Below are positions 1 through 8,032 of a DNA stretch of 64,000 nt, in pieces. Below the pieces are notes generated by a model. The model saw nothing but the letters and a program-made list of their open reading frames with translations. It ran no database searches and was not told the DNA's origin. Both the position numbers and the translations under genes were made by a program. Source of the stretch: Dietzia cinnamea NBRC 102147 (GTDB lineage: Bacteria; Actinomycetota; Actinomycetes; Mycobacteriales; Mycobacteriaceae); assembly GCF_001571065.1 (NCBI RefSeq), contig NZ_BCSW01000013.1, forward strand, positions 1 to 64,000. The letters are read 5' to 3'. The number at the start of each line of letters is the position of its first letter. Within the stretch, counting starts at the first letter, position 1.

Positions 1-192
1 CCGGTTCTCCGCCGCCCACCCCTCCCGCGCCGCCACCGTCAACCCCGTCAACGCCGCCGGGGCGGATGAGTCGGCGGAACCGGACGAGCCAGCAGCGCCA
101 GACGAGTGGGCAGAACCGGACGAGCCAGTGGAGCCGGCAGGGCCGGAACCGGACGCGGGGCCGCCAGCAGCGCGCTCGGGATCGCCGTCCAT
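1..192 (-). CDS. DUF222/HNH endonuclease family protein (13E12-type), N-terminal fragment
   Basis: Reading leftwards from an ATG at 190-192, an open frame of 64 codons runs off the window edge. It begins MDGDPERAAGG, passes through a Gly/Ser/Ala-rich linker of about 40 residues and then reads LTGLTVAAREGWAAENR, which resembles the start of the DUF222 region in actinobacterial HNH endonuclease-like '13E12 repeat' proteins. A purine-rich GGGGTGGGG lies just before the ATG. A LexA-like box sits 47 bp upstream at 239-254. The HNH domain itself is outside the window, so the family call rests on the N-terminus and context only. These proteins are often multicopy and their role is poorly known. Confidence 0.6.
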   Translation of the reverse strand, partial: MDGDPERAAGGPASGSGPAGSTGSSGSAHSSGAAGSSGSADSSAPAALTGLTVAAREGWAAENR

Positions 193-238
193 GCCCCACC
201 CCCCCGTGGTCGCCTACGCGGCCATGCCGCGCCATATC

Positions 239-254
239 TCGAATACGTGTTCTA
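239..254 (-). promoter_or_regulatory. LexA-like SOS box upstream of the HNH gene
   Basis: The sequence TCGAATACGTGTTCTA matches the mycobacterial SOS-box consensus TCGAAC-N4-GTTCGA at 10 of 12 positions. It lies 47 bp upstream of the HNH-family ATG. In Mycobacterium tuberculosis, some 13E12-family genes belong to the LexA regulon, which supports the reading. Actual LexA binding is inference. Confidence 0.5.
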
Positions 255-501
255 TTCTACGGTCACGCGTTCGACACCACAAGGGCTTCCCACGAGTCGA
301 CCGCCGAGTTCCGTATCGACGCACTCCCCACACGGCCCGCGCCAGCAGAGCGGCTCGTAACCGCCGTCGCGTCCCGCCCGGGCCCGTAGCGACGTTCGGC
401 CCTGCGGCAGCAAACTCCCGGTACACGCACGATCGCGCGCACCCAAAGGCGCGCGCGACCGGTCAAGCGGTGCGGCGGACGCCGGTCACCGACGGCGGCC
501 G

Positions 502-576
502 CGGCACCGCGCCCACCCCGGGCAGCCGGCACCGCGCCCACCCCGGGCAGCCGGCACCGCGCCGACCCCGGGCAGT
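502..576. repeat. 25-bp tandem repeat, three copies
   Basis: Three consecutive 25-bp units (502-526, 527-551, 552-576) read CGGCACCGCGCCCACCCCGG followed by GCAGC. The first two are identical and the third differs at two positions. A degenerate fourth unit follows. The array lies in the roughly 370-bp non-coding interval between the acyl-CoA dehydrogenase stop and the SOS box. I see no gene in that interval. Confidence 0.85.
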
Positions 577-623
577 CGGCGCCGCGCAGCCCACGCGCCG
601 CGCGGACCCCGCCCGCAGGAGGG

Positions 624-1781
624 CTACAGCGCCCGGCCGATGACCTCCTTCATGATCTCGTTCGTGCCGCCGTAGATCCGCATGACGCGGGCGGCGGCGA
701 ACTTCTGGGTGATGGGGTACTCCATCATGTAGCCGTAGCCGCCGAACAGTTGGAGGCAGCGGTCCACCACGTCGTCGAGCATGTCGGTGGCCTGCATCTT
801 GGCCATGGAGGCGGTCACGGCGTCGAGTTCACCGGCGATCTCGCGCTGGATGCAGTAGTCGACGAACGTGCGGGTGGCCATCACCTGGGTCTTGCAGTGC
901 GCCAGCTCGAAGCGGGTGTTCTGGAAATCCAGCACCGGCTTGCCGAACGCCTCCCGCTCGCGGGTGTACTCGAGCGTCTCCACGACGGCGGCCTCTGCCA
1001 TCGCCAGCGCGTCGACCGCGATGGCCAGACGCTCGCGCGGCAGCTGGTTCATCAGCTGGTAGAAGCCCTGCCCCTCCTCGCCGCCGAGCAGGTTGGCGGC
1101 GGGCACGCGCATGTCGTTGAAGAACAACTCGGCGGTGTCGGCGCCGTGGCGGCCCATCTTCTCGAGCACGCGCCCCCGCTCGAAGCCGGGCGTCGACGCC
1201 TCGACCGCGAACAGGGCCATGCCCTTGTGGCCGGCGTCGAGGTCCGTCTTGGCCGCCACCACCACGAAGTCGGCGGAGCCGCCGTTGGAGATGAAGGTCT
1301 TGGAGCCGTTGATGATGTAGTCGTCGCCGTCGCGGCGGGCGGTGGTGCGCACGCCCTGCAGGTCGGAGCCGGCGCCGGGCTCGGTCATGGCGATCGCGGA
1401 GATCCACTCACCGGAGCAGATCCTGGGCAGCCACGCCTTCTTCTGCTCCTCGGTGGCGTAGTTGGCGACGTAGTGCGGGGTGATGGTGGAGCCGACGCCC
1501 ATGCCGAAGGCGGTGTCGCCGGAGTAGACCAGTTCCTCGGTGACGAGGTACTCCATGCCGGGGTCGCCGCCTTGGCCGCCGTACTCCTCGGGCACGTCGA
1601 GGCAGATGAGGCCGGCCTCGCCGGTGCGCACCCAGGTCTCGCGGTCGACGTGCTTCTGCGCGGCCCACTTCTCCTGGTTGGGGGTCATCTCCTTGGCGAA
1701 GAACGCGCGGGCGTGTTCGCGCAGCAGCCGGTGGTCGTCGGTTTCCCACGCGGGGCGGTAGTCGGGGAAGAGTGCGGACAC
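624..1781 (-). CDS. Acyl-CoA dehydrogenase (FadE type)
   Basis: A 385-residue protein of normal length for the FAD-dependent acyl-CoA dehydrogenase family, which introduces the alpha,beta double bond in beta-oxidation and related pathways. The N-terminal helical domain begins MSALFPDYRPAWETDDHR. The signature AMTEPGAGSDLQG and a second FAD segment SKTFISNGG are clear. The C-terminal domain carries QLFGGYGYMMEYPI and ends in YGGTNEIMKEVIGRAL, the usual FAD/active-site tail. It is encoded alone, divergent from the PIG-L gene across about 110 bp. Substrate chain length cannot be read from sequence. Family assignment is firm. Confidence 0.95.
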   Translation of the reverse strand: MSALFPDYRPAWETDDHRLLREHARAFFAKEMTPNQEKWAAQKHVDRETWVRTGEAGLICLDVPEEYGGQGGDPGMEYLVTEELVYSGDTAFGMGVGSTITPHYVANYATEEQKKAWLPRICSGEWISAIAMTEPGAGSDLQGVRTTARRDGDDYIINGSKTFISNGGSADFVVVAAKTDLDAGHKGMALFAVEASTPGFERGRVLEKMGRHGADTAELFFNDMRVPAANLLGGEEGQGFYQLMNQLPRERLAIAVDALAMAEAAVVETLEYTREREAFGKPVLDFQNTRFELAHCKTQVMATRTFVDYCIQREIAGELDAVTASMAKMQATDMLDDVVDRCLQLFGGYGYMMEYPITQKFAAARVMRIYGGTNEIMKEVIGRAL

Positions 1782-1890
1782 GAGAGGCCTCCGGGAGGGG
1801 ACGACGACGACGAGGAACGCCTCCGAGCGTACGTCCGCCCGTTCCGGAAGAGGGCGCGCGCACGGTCGCGGGAGAGGTCATACTCGTGCC

Positions 1891-2664
1891 ATGAGCGAAT
1901 CCCCCGACCTGCCGGAGAAGACGGAACCGACCGGGACGACGCCCGGAGGTGGGGCCGCGGCTCTCCCCGAGCCGTTCCCCTCGGACTGGACCCGCTGCCT
2001 GGTCCTCGTCGCCCACCCGGATGATCCGGAGTACGGGATGTCCGCGGCCGTGGCGCGGTGGACCGCGGAGGGCCGCAGCGTCGTCTACGTGCTGGCATCG
2101 AGCGGCGAGGCGGGCATCGAGGGGATGTCGCCGGCGATCGCCGGGCCGATCCGCGAGGAGGAGCAGCGGCGGTCCTCGGCCGTGGTGGGGGTCGACGAGG
2201 TGGAGTTCCTGGGGTTCCCGGACAGCCGGATCGTCAACAACGCGGCGCTGCGTGACGCGATCGCGGACGCGATCCGCCGGCACCGGCCCGACATCGTGGT
2301 GTCCCTGTACTCGGGCCCCGAGTTCGGCCCCGGCATGCCCAACCAGAGCGACCACATGGAGTTCGGCGCGGCCGTGGGCGCGGCGTACGACGACCTCGTG
2401 GCTGCGGTCGGCGTGGACGCCGCGGAGGGGCGACCGCAGATGTGGTTCGAGTCCGCGCCCGGGCCCACCCACTACGTGGAGGTCACGGGCTTCGTCGAGC
2501 CGGCTGTGGAGGCGCTGGCGCAGCACTCCGAGTACCTCTCGGTCCTCGACCCGGCCACGCCCGTGCGGGAGCAGGCCCGTCGGCAGGTCGAGGCGGTGTG
2601 CGCGCCGATCGAGGGGATCGCCGGCGGGAACCCGGTGGTGGGTTTCCGGCGGATGCGGCCGTGA
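1891..2664 (+). CDS. PIG-L/LmbE family deacetylase
   Basis: A 257-residue protein with the zinc-binding AHPDDPEYG motif at residues 41-49 and a second ligand region SDHMEFG, as in PIG-L/LmbE enzymes that deacetylate N-acetylglucosaminyl or related substrates. The middle SSGEAG and LGFPDS segments are also typical. The first 30 residues are Pro/Gly-rich and probably disordered. It lacks a signal peptide and is likely cytoplasmic. The family includes MshB and Mca of mycothiol metabolism, but nothing here ties it to mycothiol, so only the family is called. It converges on the next gene with a gap of 10 bp. Confidence 0.88.
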   Translation: MSESPDLPEKTEPTGTTPGGGAAALPEPFPSDWTRCLVLVAHPDDPEYGMSAAVARWTAEGRSVVYVLASSGEAGIEGMSPAIAGPIREEEQRRSSAVVGVDEVEFLGFPDSRIVNNAALRDAIADAIRRHRPDIVVSLYSGPEFGPGMPNQSDHMEFGAAVGAAYDDLVAAVGVDAAEGRPQMWFESAPGPTHYVEVTGFVEPAVEALAQHSEYLSVLDPATPVREQARRQVEAVCAPIEGIAGGNPVVGFRRMRP

Positions 2665-2674
2665 CGGCCGGGCG

Positions 2675-3421
2675 TCAGGCAGGCGCGCCCGGCTGGCCGG
2701 CCGGCGTGTAGGCGGCCTCGGACAGCCGCAGGCGCTCGACGATCTCGTCCGCCCACTCCGCGGTCGGTGAGGGCACGGTGCCGTCGCCCGGGCGACCGAC
2801 GTAGGTGAGCCAGTAGCGCTGCGCGCCCTGACCGACGACCGCCGAGTACACCAACGCCCCCTCCGGGCCGACCACGTCCTGCGGGGCCGAGGGGATGACC
2901 CGGAACGAGACCGACCAGCCGTCGCCGACTCGGGTCGACAGCTCCTCGACCCGCTCGTCGACCGCCTGCCCCGGGACCGGGAGGAGGATCGGGCCCATTC
3001 CGTTGGCCAGGGTGATCGCCGCCAGCCGGTTGTCGCTCTCGCGGGGGTCGAACAGGTCCTCGGTGAGCCCGCCCACCAGCACGACTCCGTCGGACTGGGC
3101 GGGTTCTGCCCGCTCGGGGCTCATCGCGGTGCTGCCGAAGAGCAGTTCGCCCGACTCCGCACGCCAGCCCTCGGGGACGCGGATCACCAGCCCGGCGAAG
3201 GGGTCGACGTGATCGGAGCCGGCGGCCACCTGGACCTTCGGACTCAGCTGCCGCGCGGACGGCGCGTGCGTCCGGTCCGAGATCACCCATGTCGCCACCG
3301 CCGCGATCAGCGCCACCACCAGGACCAGCGCGATCGCCAGCGCGGCCCGGGCCCGGCCCGCGAGAGGGGACGCGGAGGGCCCGGAGGAACGGCCGGATTC
3401 GGACCTCTCTGCGGAACTCAT
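2675..3421 (-). CDS. Membrane-anchored extracytoplasmic protein of unknown function
   Basis: This 248-residue protein has a Ser-rich cytoplasmic N-terminus, one hydrophobic helix at about residues 28-50 (ALAIALVLVVALIAAVATWV), and an extracytoplasmic domain containing FAGLVIRVPEGWRAESGELL and a later QRYWLTYVGR segment. The topology suggests a single-pass anchored outer-leaflet domain. I do not recognise a named family. Its start codon overlaps the stop of the upstream alkB-like gene by 4 bp, so the two are probably translated together, although the functional link is obscure. Confidence 0.75.
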   Translation of the reverse strand: MSSAERSESGRSSGPSASPLAGRARAALAIALVLVVALIAAVATWVISDRTHAPSARQLSPKVQVAAGSDHVDPFAGLVIRVPEGWRAESGELLFGSTAMSPERAEPAQSDGVVLVGGLTEDLFDPRESDNRLAAITLANGMGPILLPVPGQAVDERVEELSTRVGDGWSVSFRVIPSAPQDVVGPEGALVYSAVVGQGAQRYWLTYVGRPGDGTVPSPTAEWADEIVERLRLSEAAYTPAGQPGAPA

Positions 3422-4122
3422 CCGCCCAGCGTAGGTGGCCGGGTCATCCGCAGCGTGATGTTGACCCGCCCCGGCTCGGCGCCCAGCACCTCACGGCACC
3501 ACGACGGCGCCGTGGAGTCGAAGACCTTGGGCACGCCGTGGAACGCCATCCGCGACGGCCCGCCGAACACCACCAGATCGCCCGACTCCAGGCGGACGTC
3601 GGTGTACGGCCGGCCGCGGTGCTCGGGCGTGCCGAAGCGGAACGTGCACGCGTCTCCCAGGCTGAACGACACGACGGGCGCGGGGCTCGCCTCGTCGCGG
3701 TCCTGGTGCAGGCCCATCGTCGCGCCACGGCCGTAGAGGTTCACCAGAGCGGCGTCGGGGGTGCAGGGATCGCCGCCGTCGAGGACCGCGGAGCGCGGAT
3801 CGACCGCCGCAGCCGAGGTCAGCGCGGTTCGCGCGGCCCGCACGAGCCAATCGGGGATCGGCGGGGTGGCGGCGTCGTCGTCGTCATATCTATACGGCGA
3901 CCAGTGGCGCCCCAGACTGAACGTCCGCACCGACATCCGCCCGCCGCCGGGTAGGACGATCGAGCGCGGCGCCGCCACGGCCGCCCAGTCCGCGCACGCC
4001 CGGAGGAGATACTCCTGCTGCTCGCGGCTCATCCAGTCCGGCACGTGCACCGCGCCCGGGCCGAGGAGCGACGGCTCGCGGTGGACGCCGAACAGTGGCT
4101 CAGTCATCGGAGAAGAACTCAA
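3418..4122 (-). CDS. alkB: AlkB-like 2-oxoglutarate/Fe(II) dioxygenase
   Basis: A 234-residue protein with the full AlkB catalytic set. The iron ligands are H139 and D141 (MGLHQDRDE) and H195 (FHGVPKV), and the 2-oxoglutarate arginines are R219/R225 (GRVNITLRMTRP). AlkB enzymes oxidatively remove alkyl lesions such as 1-methyladenine and 3-methylcytosine from DNA or RNA. The TTG at 4122 gives the longest frame; an ATG five codons in (4107) is an equally plausible start and neither has a strong Shine-Dalgarno. An AlkA-like glycosylase at the far end of the window is a second alkylation-repair gene, but the two are unlinked. Confidence 0.88.
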   Translation of the reverse strand: MSSSPMTEPLFGVHREPSLLGPGAVHVPDWMSREQQEYLLRACADWAAVAAPRSIVLPGGGRMSVRTFSLGRHWSPYRYDDDDAATPPIPDWLVRAARTALTSAAAVDPRSAVLDGGDPCTPDAALVNLYGRGATMGLHQDRDEASPAPVVSFSLGDACTFRFGTPEHRGRPYTDVRLESGDLVVFGGPSRMAFHGVPKVFDSTAPSWCREVLGAEPGRVNITLRMTRPPTLGG

Positions 4123-4143
4123 TCATTGAAGATGAACTCAGTA

Positions 4144-5676
4144 TCACCTGGTCGTGTTCTCCTCCCCCGGCTTCTGCGCGGTGATCGGCGCGGCGATGTC
4201 CTCGAGGGACTTCCCCTCCGCGTCGACGCCGAGGAAGATCTCGGCGATTCCGCCGATCGCCATGATGCCCGCCGCGAGGAGGAAGCCCAGGCCGACCAGT
4301 CCGCGGTCGCCGCTCTCGATGAAGTTACCGAACAGCAGCGGGCCAATTATGCCGCCGACGCCCGTGCCGATCGCGTAGAAGAAGGCGATCGCCAGCGCGC
4401 GGGTCTCCATCGGGAAGATCTCGCTGACGGTGAGGTAGGCGGCCGACGCGCCCGCCGTGGCGATGAAGAACGTCAGTGACAGCAGCACGACGAAGCCCCA
4501 CAATCCACCCGTCTCATTGAGGAATACGAAGTACAGCGGCACCGTCACCAGCGCCGACCCGAGGTACGTGCCGGCGATCATCTTCTTACGTCCGACCTTG
4601 TCGAACAGCGGGCCCAGAGTGAGCGCGCCGAGGAAGTTGACGATCGCGAACAGGGCCAGTAGCAGCGGCGCCGAGCCCGCGTCGATGCCGTAGTAGTTCT
4701 GGTAGAGCGTGCCGAGGTTGAAGGTGATCCCGTTGTAGAGAAACGCCTGACCGATGAACAACGCGAGGCACAGGATCGCCCGCCTGGGATACTTCCCGAA
4801 GGCGGTCCTCGCGATCTCGCGGAAGGGGATCGAGGCCCTCTGGTGGATGGTGATCCGCTCGTCGCGGCCGACCTTCTCCAGCGGTTCGTCGGTCTCCTTC
4901 CGGATCTGCTTCTCGATCCTCTCGACGATCTCCTCGGCCTCGTCCTCCCGGCCGTGGATGAACAGCCACCTCGGACTCTCCGGGACATGCCGGCGGACGA
5001 AGATGATCACCACGCCCAGCAGCGCGCCCACGCCGAGCGCGAACCGCCAGCCCAGGTTCTCGGCGAACATCGCCGTGTTGAGGAAGAACAGCGAGTAGAA
5101 CGAGCCGAACGTCGCGCCCAGCCAGTAGGTGCCGTTGATGAGGATGTCCACGCGACCGCGGTAGTGGGCGGGGATCAGCTCGTCGACCGCGGAGTTGATC
5201 GCCGCGTACTCACCGCCGATGCCGGCGCCCGTGAAGAACCTGCAGATGAAGAACATCCACGGCTCCACCGCGAAGGCCGTGGCGAACGTGGCGACGCAGT
5301 ACACCACCAGGGTGAGCATGAACAGCTTCTTGCGGCCCCACTTGTCGGTCAGTCGGCCGAAGAACAGTGCACCCAGACAGGCACCGAAGATGTAGATCGA
5401 CGCTGCGAGACCGATCTGGCCCTCCGTGATCGGCAGGCCACTGCCGGGCTCCACCAGGCGCGCGGCCAGTGAGCCGATGAGGGTGACCTCGAGGCCGTCG
5501 AGGATCCACACGGTCCCGAGGCCCACGATGATCTTCCAGTGGATCCCCGCCCAGGGAAGGCGGTCCATCCGGGCGGGTACGGCCGTCTTGATGGTGCTGA
5601 GCCGGCGCTTACGCCTGCGTGTGCCCGACCCTGACCCGGTGTCGGGGGACGCATCACCCCGGGGATGTCGCTCCAT
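4144..5676 (-). CDS. MFS transporter, sugar/metabolite:H+ symporter type
   Basis: A 510-residue integral membrane protein with 12 predicted helices. It has the MFS signature loops GRLTDKWGRKKLF after TM2 and DKVGRKKM in the second half, plus PESPRWLFIHGREDEAEE before the large central loop (about residues 225-280), typical of the sugar-porter and metabolite:H+ symporter branches. The N-terminal 30 residues are Arg/Ser/Gly-rich and cytoplasmic. Substrate is not predictable. The gene is alone. The start at 5676 lacks a clear ribosome-binding site, so a later start before MDRLPWAGIHW is possible. Confidence 0.88.
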   Translation of the reverse strand: MERHPRGDASPDTGSGSGTRRRKRRLSTIKTAVPARMDRLPWAGIHWKIIVGLGTVWILDGLEVTLIGSLAARLVEPGSGLPITEGQIGLAASIYIFGACLGALFFGRLTDKWGRKKLFMLTLVVYCVATFATAFAVEPWMFFICRFFTGAGIGGEYAAINSAVDELIPAHYRGRVDILINGTYWLGATFGSFYSLFFLNTAMFAENLGWRFALGVGALLGVVIIFVRRHVPESPRWLFIHGREDEAEEIVERIEKQIRKETDEPLEKVGRDERITIHQRASIPFREIARTAFGKYPRRAILCLALFIGQAFLYNGITFNLGTLYQNYYGIDAGSAPLLLALFAIVNFLGALTLGPLFDKVGRKKMIAGTYLGSALVTVPLYFVFLNETGGLWGFVVLLSLTFFIATAGASAAYLTVSEIFPMETRALAIAFFYAIGTGVGGIIGPLLFGNFIESGDRGLVGLGFLLAAGIMAIGGIAEIFLGVDAEGKSLEDIAAPITAQKPGEENTTR

Positions 5677-6060
5677 GACTAGGTTCTAGCCAACTGTGAC
5701 CGGGGTCGCATCCGATCCGGGCGTCGGCGCGGCGGGAAGTCCGTGCGCTCTCCTCTACCTCCGGCACGCACTCCGGCACGGTCCCGTCGGCGTCACCGAC
5801 CCGGTAGACGGTGTCGTCGCATTCCTGCCCCCCGGACGCCCCGGAGCCCGACGCCGGGGTCGTGCTGCTCCACGAGCGGTTCGGCTTCACCACGTTTTCG
5901 ACCCCACCGGGCGGGGCGACGGCCCACCGGCGTGGTGGATGCGAGCGGCCGCAGAGACCAACCTGCGGCGTTAACCCCCCTGACATGGGCAAGAACTTAT
6001 GTTTGGTAGATTCTTAACGTCCCCAAAGAAACCGAGCCGAACTTCGGACGAAACAAGGAG
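5677..6060. other. Intergenic region without a supportable gene
   Basis: About 390 bp between the MFS gene and the small peptide gene. Open frames exist on both strands, but none has a start with a ribosome-binding site or a recognisable product. The last 80 bp turn noticeably AT-rich (TTATGTTTGGTAGATTCTTA around 5998-6017), consistent with a promoter and untranslated leader for the downstream peptide gene. A TAGATT at 6007-6012 could be its -10 element. Confidence 0.5.
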
Positions 6061-6068
6061 AATCCTCA

Positions 6069-6263
6069 ATGGGAAATCAAGGACTCGCGGCACTCAGCCT
6101 TATGCCCACCCTGTCCCTCACCGCGTTGATCCCCACGGCCGTCGGCCTGGTCACCTCGACCTCGTTCTGGGGCGCCGTCGCGCACAGCATGGGGATGCTT
6201 CCCCAGGAAGCCTTCATCCAGGCGGAGCAGCTGGGCATCACGCTGCCTCCCATGCCTCGCTGA
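6069..6263 (+). CDS. Small hydrophobic peptide without signal sequence (unknown)
   Basis: A 64-residue peptide, MGNQGLAALSLMPTLSLTAL followed by another hydrophobic stretch and ending QLGITLPPMPR. A strong Shine-Dalgarno, AAGGAG, sits 8 nt before the ATG, and a hairpin terminator follows at 6291-6323, so it looks like a well-expressed single-gene unit. There is no basic N-terminus and no signal-peptide cleavage site. Short signal-less hydrophobic or amphipathic peptides in mycolata include the PorA/PorH channel subunits of the mycomembrane. I see no direct similarity, so this comparison is only about size and character. Confidence 0.65.
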   Translation: MGNQGLAALSLMPTLSLTALIPTAVGLVTSTSFWGAVAHSMGMLPQEAFIQAEQLGITLPPMPR

Positions 6264-6290
6264 TTCAGGGGACTCTTAAGTAGTGCCTTC

Positions 6291-6323
6291 CGCGCCCCTC
6301 GACGTTTCTCGTCGGGGGGCGCG
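6291..6323 (+). terminator. Intrinsic-type terminator hairpin
   Basis: Arms CGCGCCCCTCGACG (6291-6304) and CGTCGGGGGGCGCG (6310-6323) pair over 14 bp with one G-T wobble around the loop TTTCT. It follows the small peptide gene and faces the end of hisN, so it may serve both strands. No long U-tract follows. Confidence 0.75.
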
Positions 6324-6365
6324 TCTGCGTCGTCGTGCCCTACCGGAGGGGCAGCTCCTCCCCTC

Positions 6366-7250
6366 TCACCGCTCCGGCTGCAGCACCGCCCAGGCCTGTT
6401 CGGCCAGCTCGGGCGTCGCCGCCGCCACCACGGTCCCGCCCTCGAGCGGCTGCCGGCCGTCCGGGCCGGTGATCACGCCGCCCGCGGCCTCGATGATCGG
6501 GATCAGCGCCACGATGTCGTAGGACTTCAGGTCGGCCTCCACGACCAGATCGACGCGCCCCGCGGCGAGCATGCAGTAGGCGTAGCAGTCCCCGCCGAAG
6601 CGCTGGAGGCGGACGCGGCGGCCGAGGTCGTCGTAGCGGCTGCGCACCTCGCCGTCGTCCCCGAACATCGACGGGTGCGTGGTGTACATGATCGCCTCGG
6701 AAAGCTCCGTGCAGCCCGATACGCGCAGGTCGATGGCCTCCGGTCCGTTGGTGCGGCGCCGCACGGTGGCGCGCCCGTGGACGGCGGAGAACGTCTCGCC
6801 CAACACCGGCTGGTCCATCCAGCCCGCGACGGCGCGGCCGCCCTCCACCACGCCGACCAGGGTCCCCCACCCCGTCATCCCGGTGAGGAACGCCTTGGTC
6901 CCGTCGATCGGATCCAGGTACCACGTACGGGCGGCGTCGGCGGGACCGGTGAGGCCGTTCTCCTCCCCCACCACCCGGTCGCCCGGGGACATCGACGAGA
7001 TCCCCGCGCGCAGGAGCTCCTCGATCGCACGGTCGGCCTCGGTCACGGGATCGTAGCGGTGCCCGTTTCCGCCGACGGCCGCGCCGTTCGAGTCCGTGGC
7101 GCCCTTGTCTGTGGCGCCCTTGTCCGTGGCGGCCAGCGCCGCGAGGTCACCGTAGAAGTGCCGGCGGGCGATGCGGCCGCTCGCGGCGAGGAGCTCGTCG
7201 AGGTGCTCCGTCAGGTCGGGATCCAGGGGACGGGTGGGCCGTGGCGTCAT
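6366..7250 (-). CDS. hisN: Histidinol-phosphatase, inositol-monophosphatase family
   Basis: A 294-residue member of the IMPase fold with the metal-binding GEENGL and WYLDPIDGTKAFLTG motifs and the HisN-type C-terminal region GGDCYAYCMLAAGRVDLVVE...KSYDIVALIPIIEAAGG. HisN dephosphorylates histidinol phosphate in histidine biosynthesis in actinobacteria. The ATG at 7250 (MTPRPTRPLDP) is preferred; the open frame extends further but the extension is not family-like. Residues near 50 contain ATDKGATDKGATD, from an in-frame 15-bp tandem repeat at 7095-7124, which lengthens a surface loop. No other his gene is near. Confidence 0.85.
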   Translation of the reverse strand: MTPRPTRPLDPDLTEHLDELLAASGRIARRHFYGDLAALAATDKGATDKGATDSNGAAVGGNGHRYDPVTEADRAIEELLRAGISSMSPGDRVVGEENGLTGPADAARTWYLDPIDGTKAFLTGMTGWGTLVGVVEGGRAVAGWMDQPVLGETFSAVHGRATVRRRTNGPEAIDLRVSGCTELSEAIMYTTHPSMFGDDGEVRSRYDDLGRRVRLQRFGGDCYAYCMLAAGRVDLVVEADLKSYDIVALIPIIEAAGGVITGPDGRQPLEGGTVVAAATPELAEQAWAVLQPER

Positions 7251-7387
7251 GTCTACATGGTGCACGACCGCACCGCGCCGCCACAGCCGATCCGGGAGTC
7301 GGATATCCCGACTCCGCCCTCTACAGGTGCGGACGGGGCTAACGTGGTCGCACCCGTACCGCGCCGACCCGACAGAGCCGAGATGCG

Positions 7388-8032
7388 ATGACCGCCCTGA
7401 TGGACTTCCTCTCCACGCGCCGCCTCCAGCTGGCCACGGACTCATGGCAGCACGTCAGCGCCACGGTGCAGGCGGTGCTGCTGGCGACGCTGCTGTCGGT
7501 GGCGATCGGCGTGGCCGTCTACCGCAGCCGGTCCGGGTCGGCGGTCGCCACCGGCCTCGCCGCCACGGCGCTCACGGTGCCGTCGTTCGCGCTGCTCGGC
7601 CTGCTCATCCCGGTGCTGGGTCTGGGCGTGCTGCCCACCATGACCGCGCTGGTCATCTATGCCGTGTTGCCGATCCTGCGCAACACGATCGTCGGCCTGG
7701 ACGCCGTGCCCGCCGCGACCGTCGACGCCGCGCGCGGGGTGGGTATGAGCCGGATCGGGGTGCTCGCCCGCGTCGAACTACCGCTGGCGTGGCCGTCCAT
7801 CCTCGCCGGGATCCGGATCTCCACGCAGATGTCGATGGGCATCCTCGCGATCGCCGCGTACGTCAAAGGTCCGGGGCTGGGCAACCTCATCTTCGCGGCG
7901 CTGTCGCGGGTCGGCACGCCCACCGCGCTGCCCATGGCGCTGACCGCGACGGTGCTCATCGTCGTCCTCGCGCTCGTCCTCGACGCGCTCCTCGTCCTGC
8001 TCGGACGCCTGACCATCAAGGGGAACCAGTGA
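7388..8032 (+). CDS. ABC transporter permease, glycine betaine/choline (OpuC/ProW) type
   Basis: A 214-residue permease with about five transmembrane helices and the inner-membrane coupling motif (residues ~100-135) RNTIVGLDAVPAATVDAARG...ELPLAWPSILAG, as in OpuC/ProW-like osmoprotectant importers. It is the first of four overlapping genes, permease-ATPase-permease-binding protein, all sharing 4-bp stop/start overlaps, so a single operon. These systems take up quaternary amines such as glycine betaine, carnitine or choline under osmotic stress. The exact ligand is unknown. Confidence 0.9.
   Translation: MTALMDFLSTRRLQLATDSWQHVSATVQAVLLATLLSVAIGVAVYRSRSGSAVATGLAATALTVPSFALLGLLIPVLGLGVLPTMTALVIYAVLPILRNTIVGLDAVPAATVDAARGVGMSRIGVLARVELPLAWPSILAGIRISTQMSMGILAIAAYVKGPGLGNLIFAALSRVGTPTALPMALTATVLIVVLALVLDALLVLLGRLTIKGNQ

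Noticed and set aside
750-2024. A 424-codon plus-strand frame across the first acyl-CoA dehydrogenase.
   Set aside because: It reads as Gly/Val/His/Leu-rich shadow sequence; the antisense gene has all family motifs.
5654-5992. A 112-codon minus-strand frame upstream of the MFS gene.
   Set aside because: It overlaps the MFS start, lacks a ribosome-binding site and contains no family motif. It could be a decayed gene, but I cannot support it.
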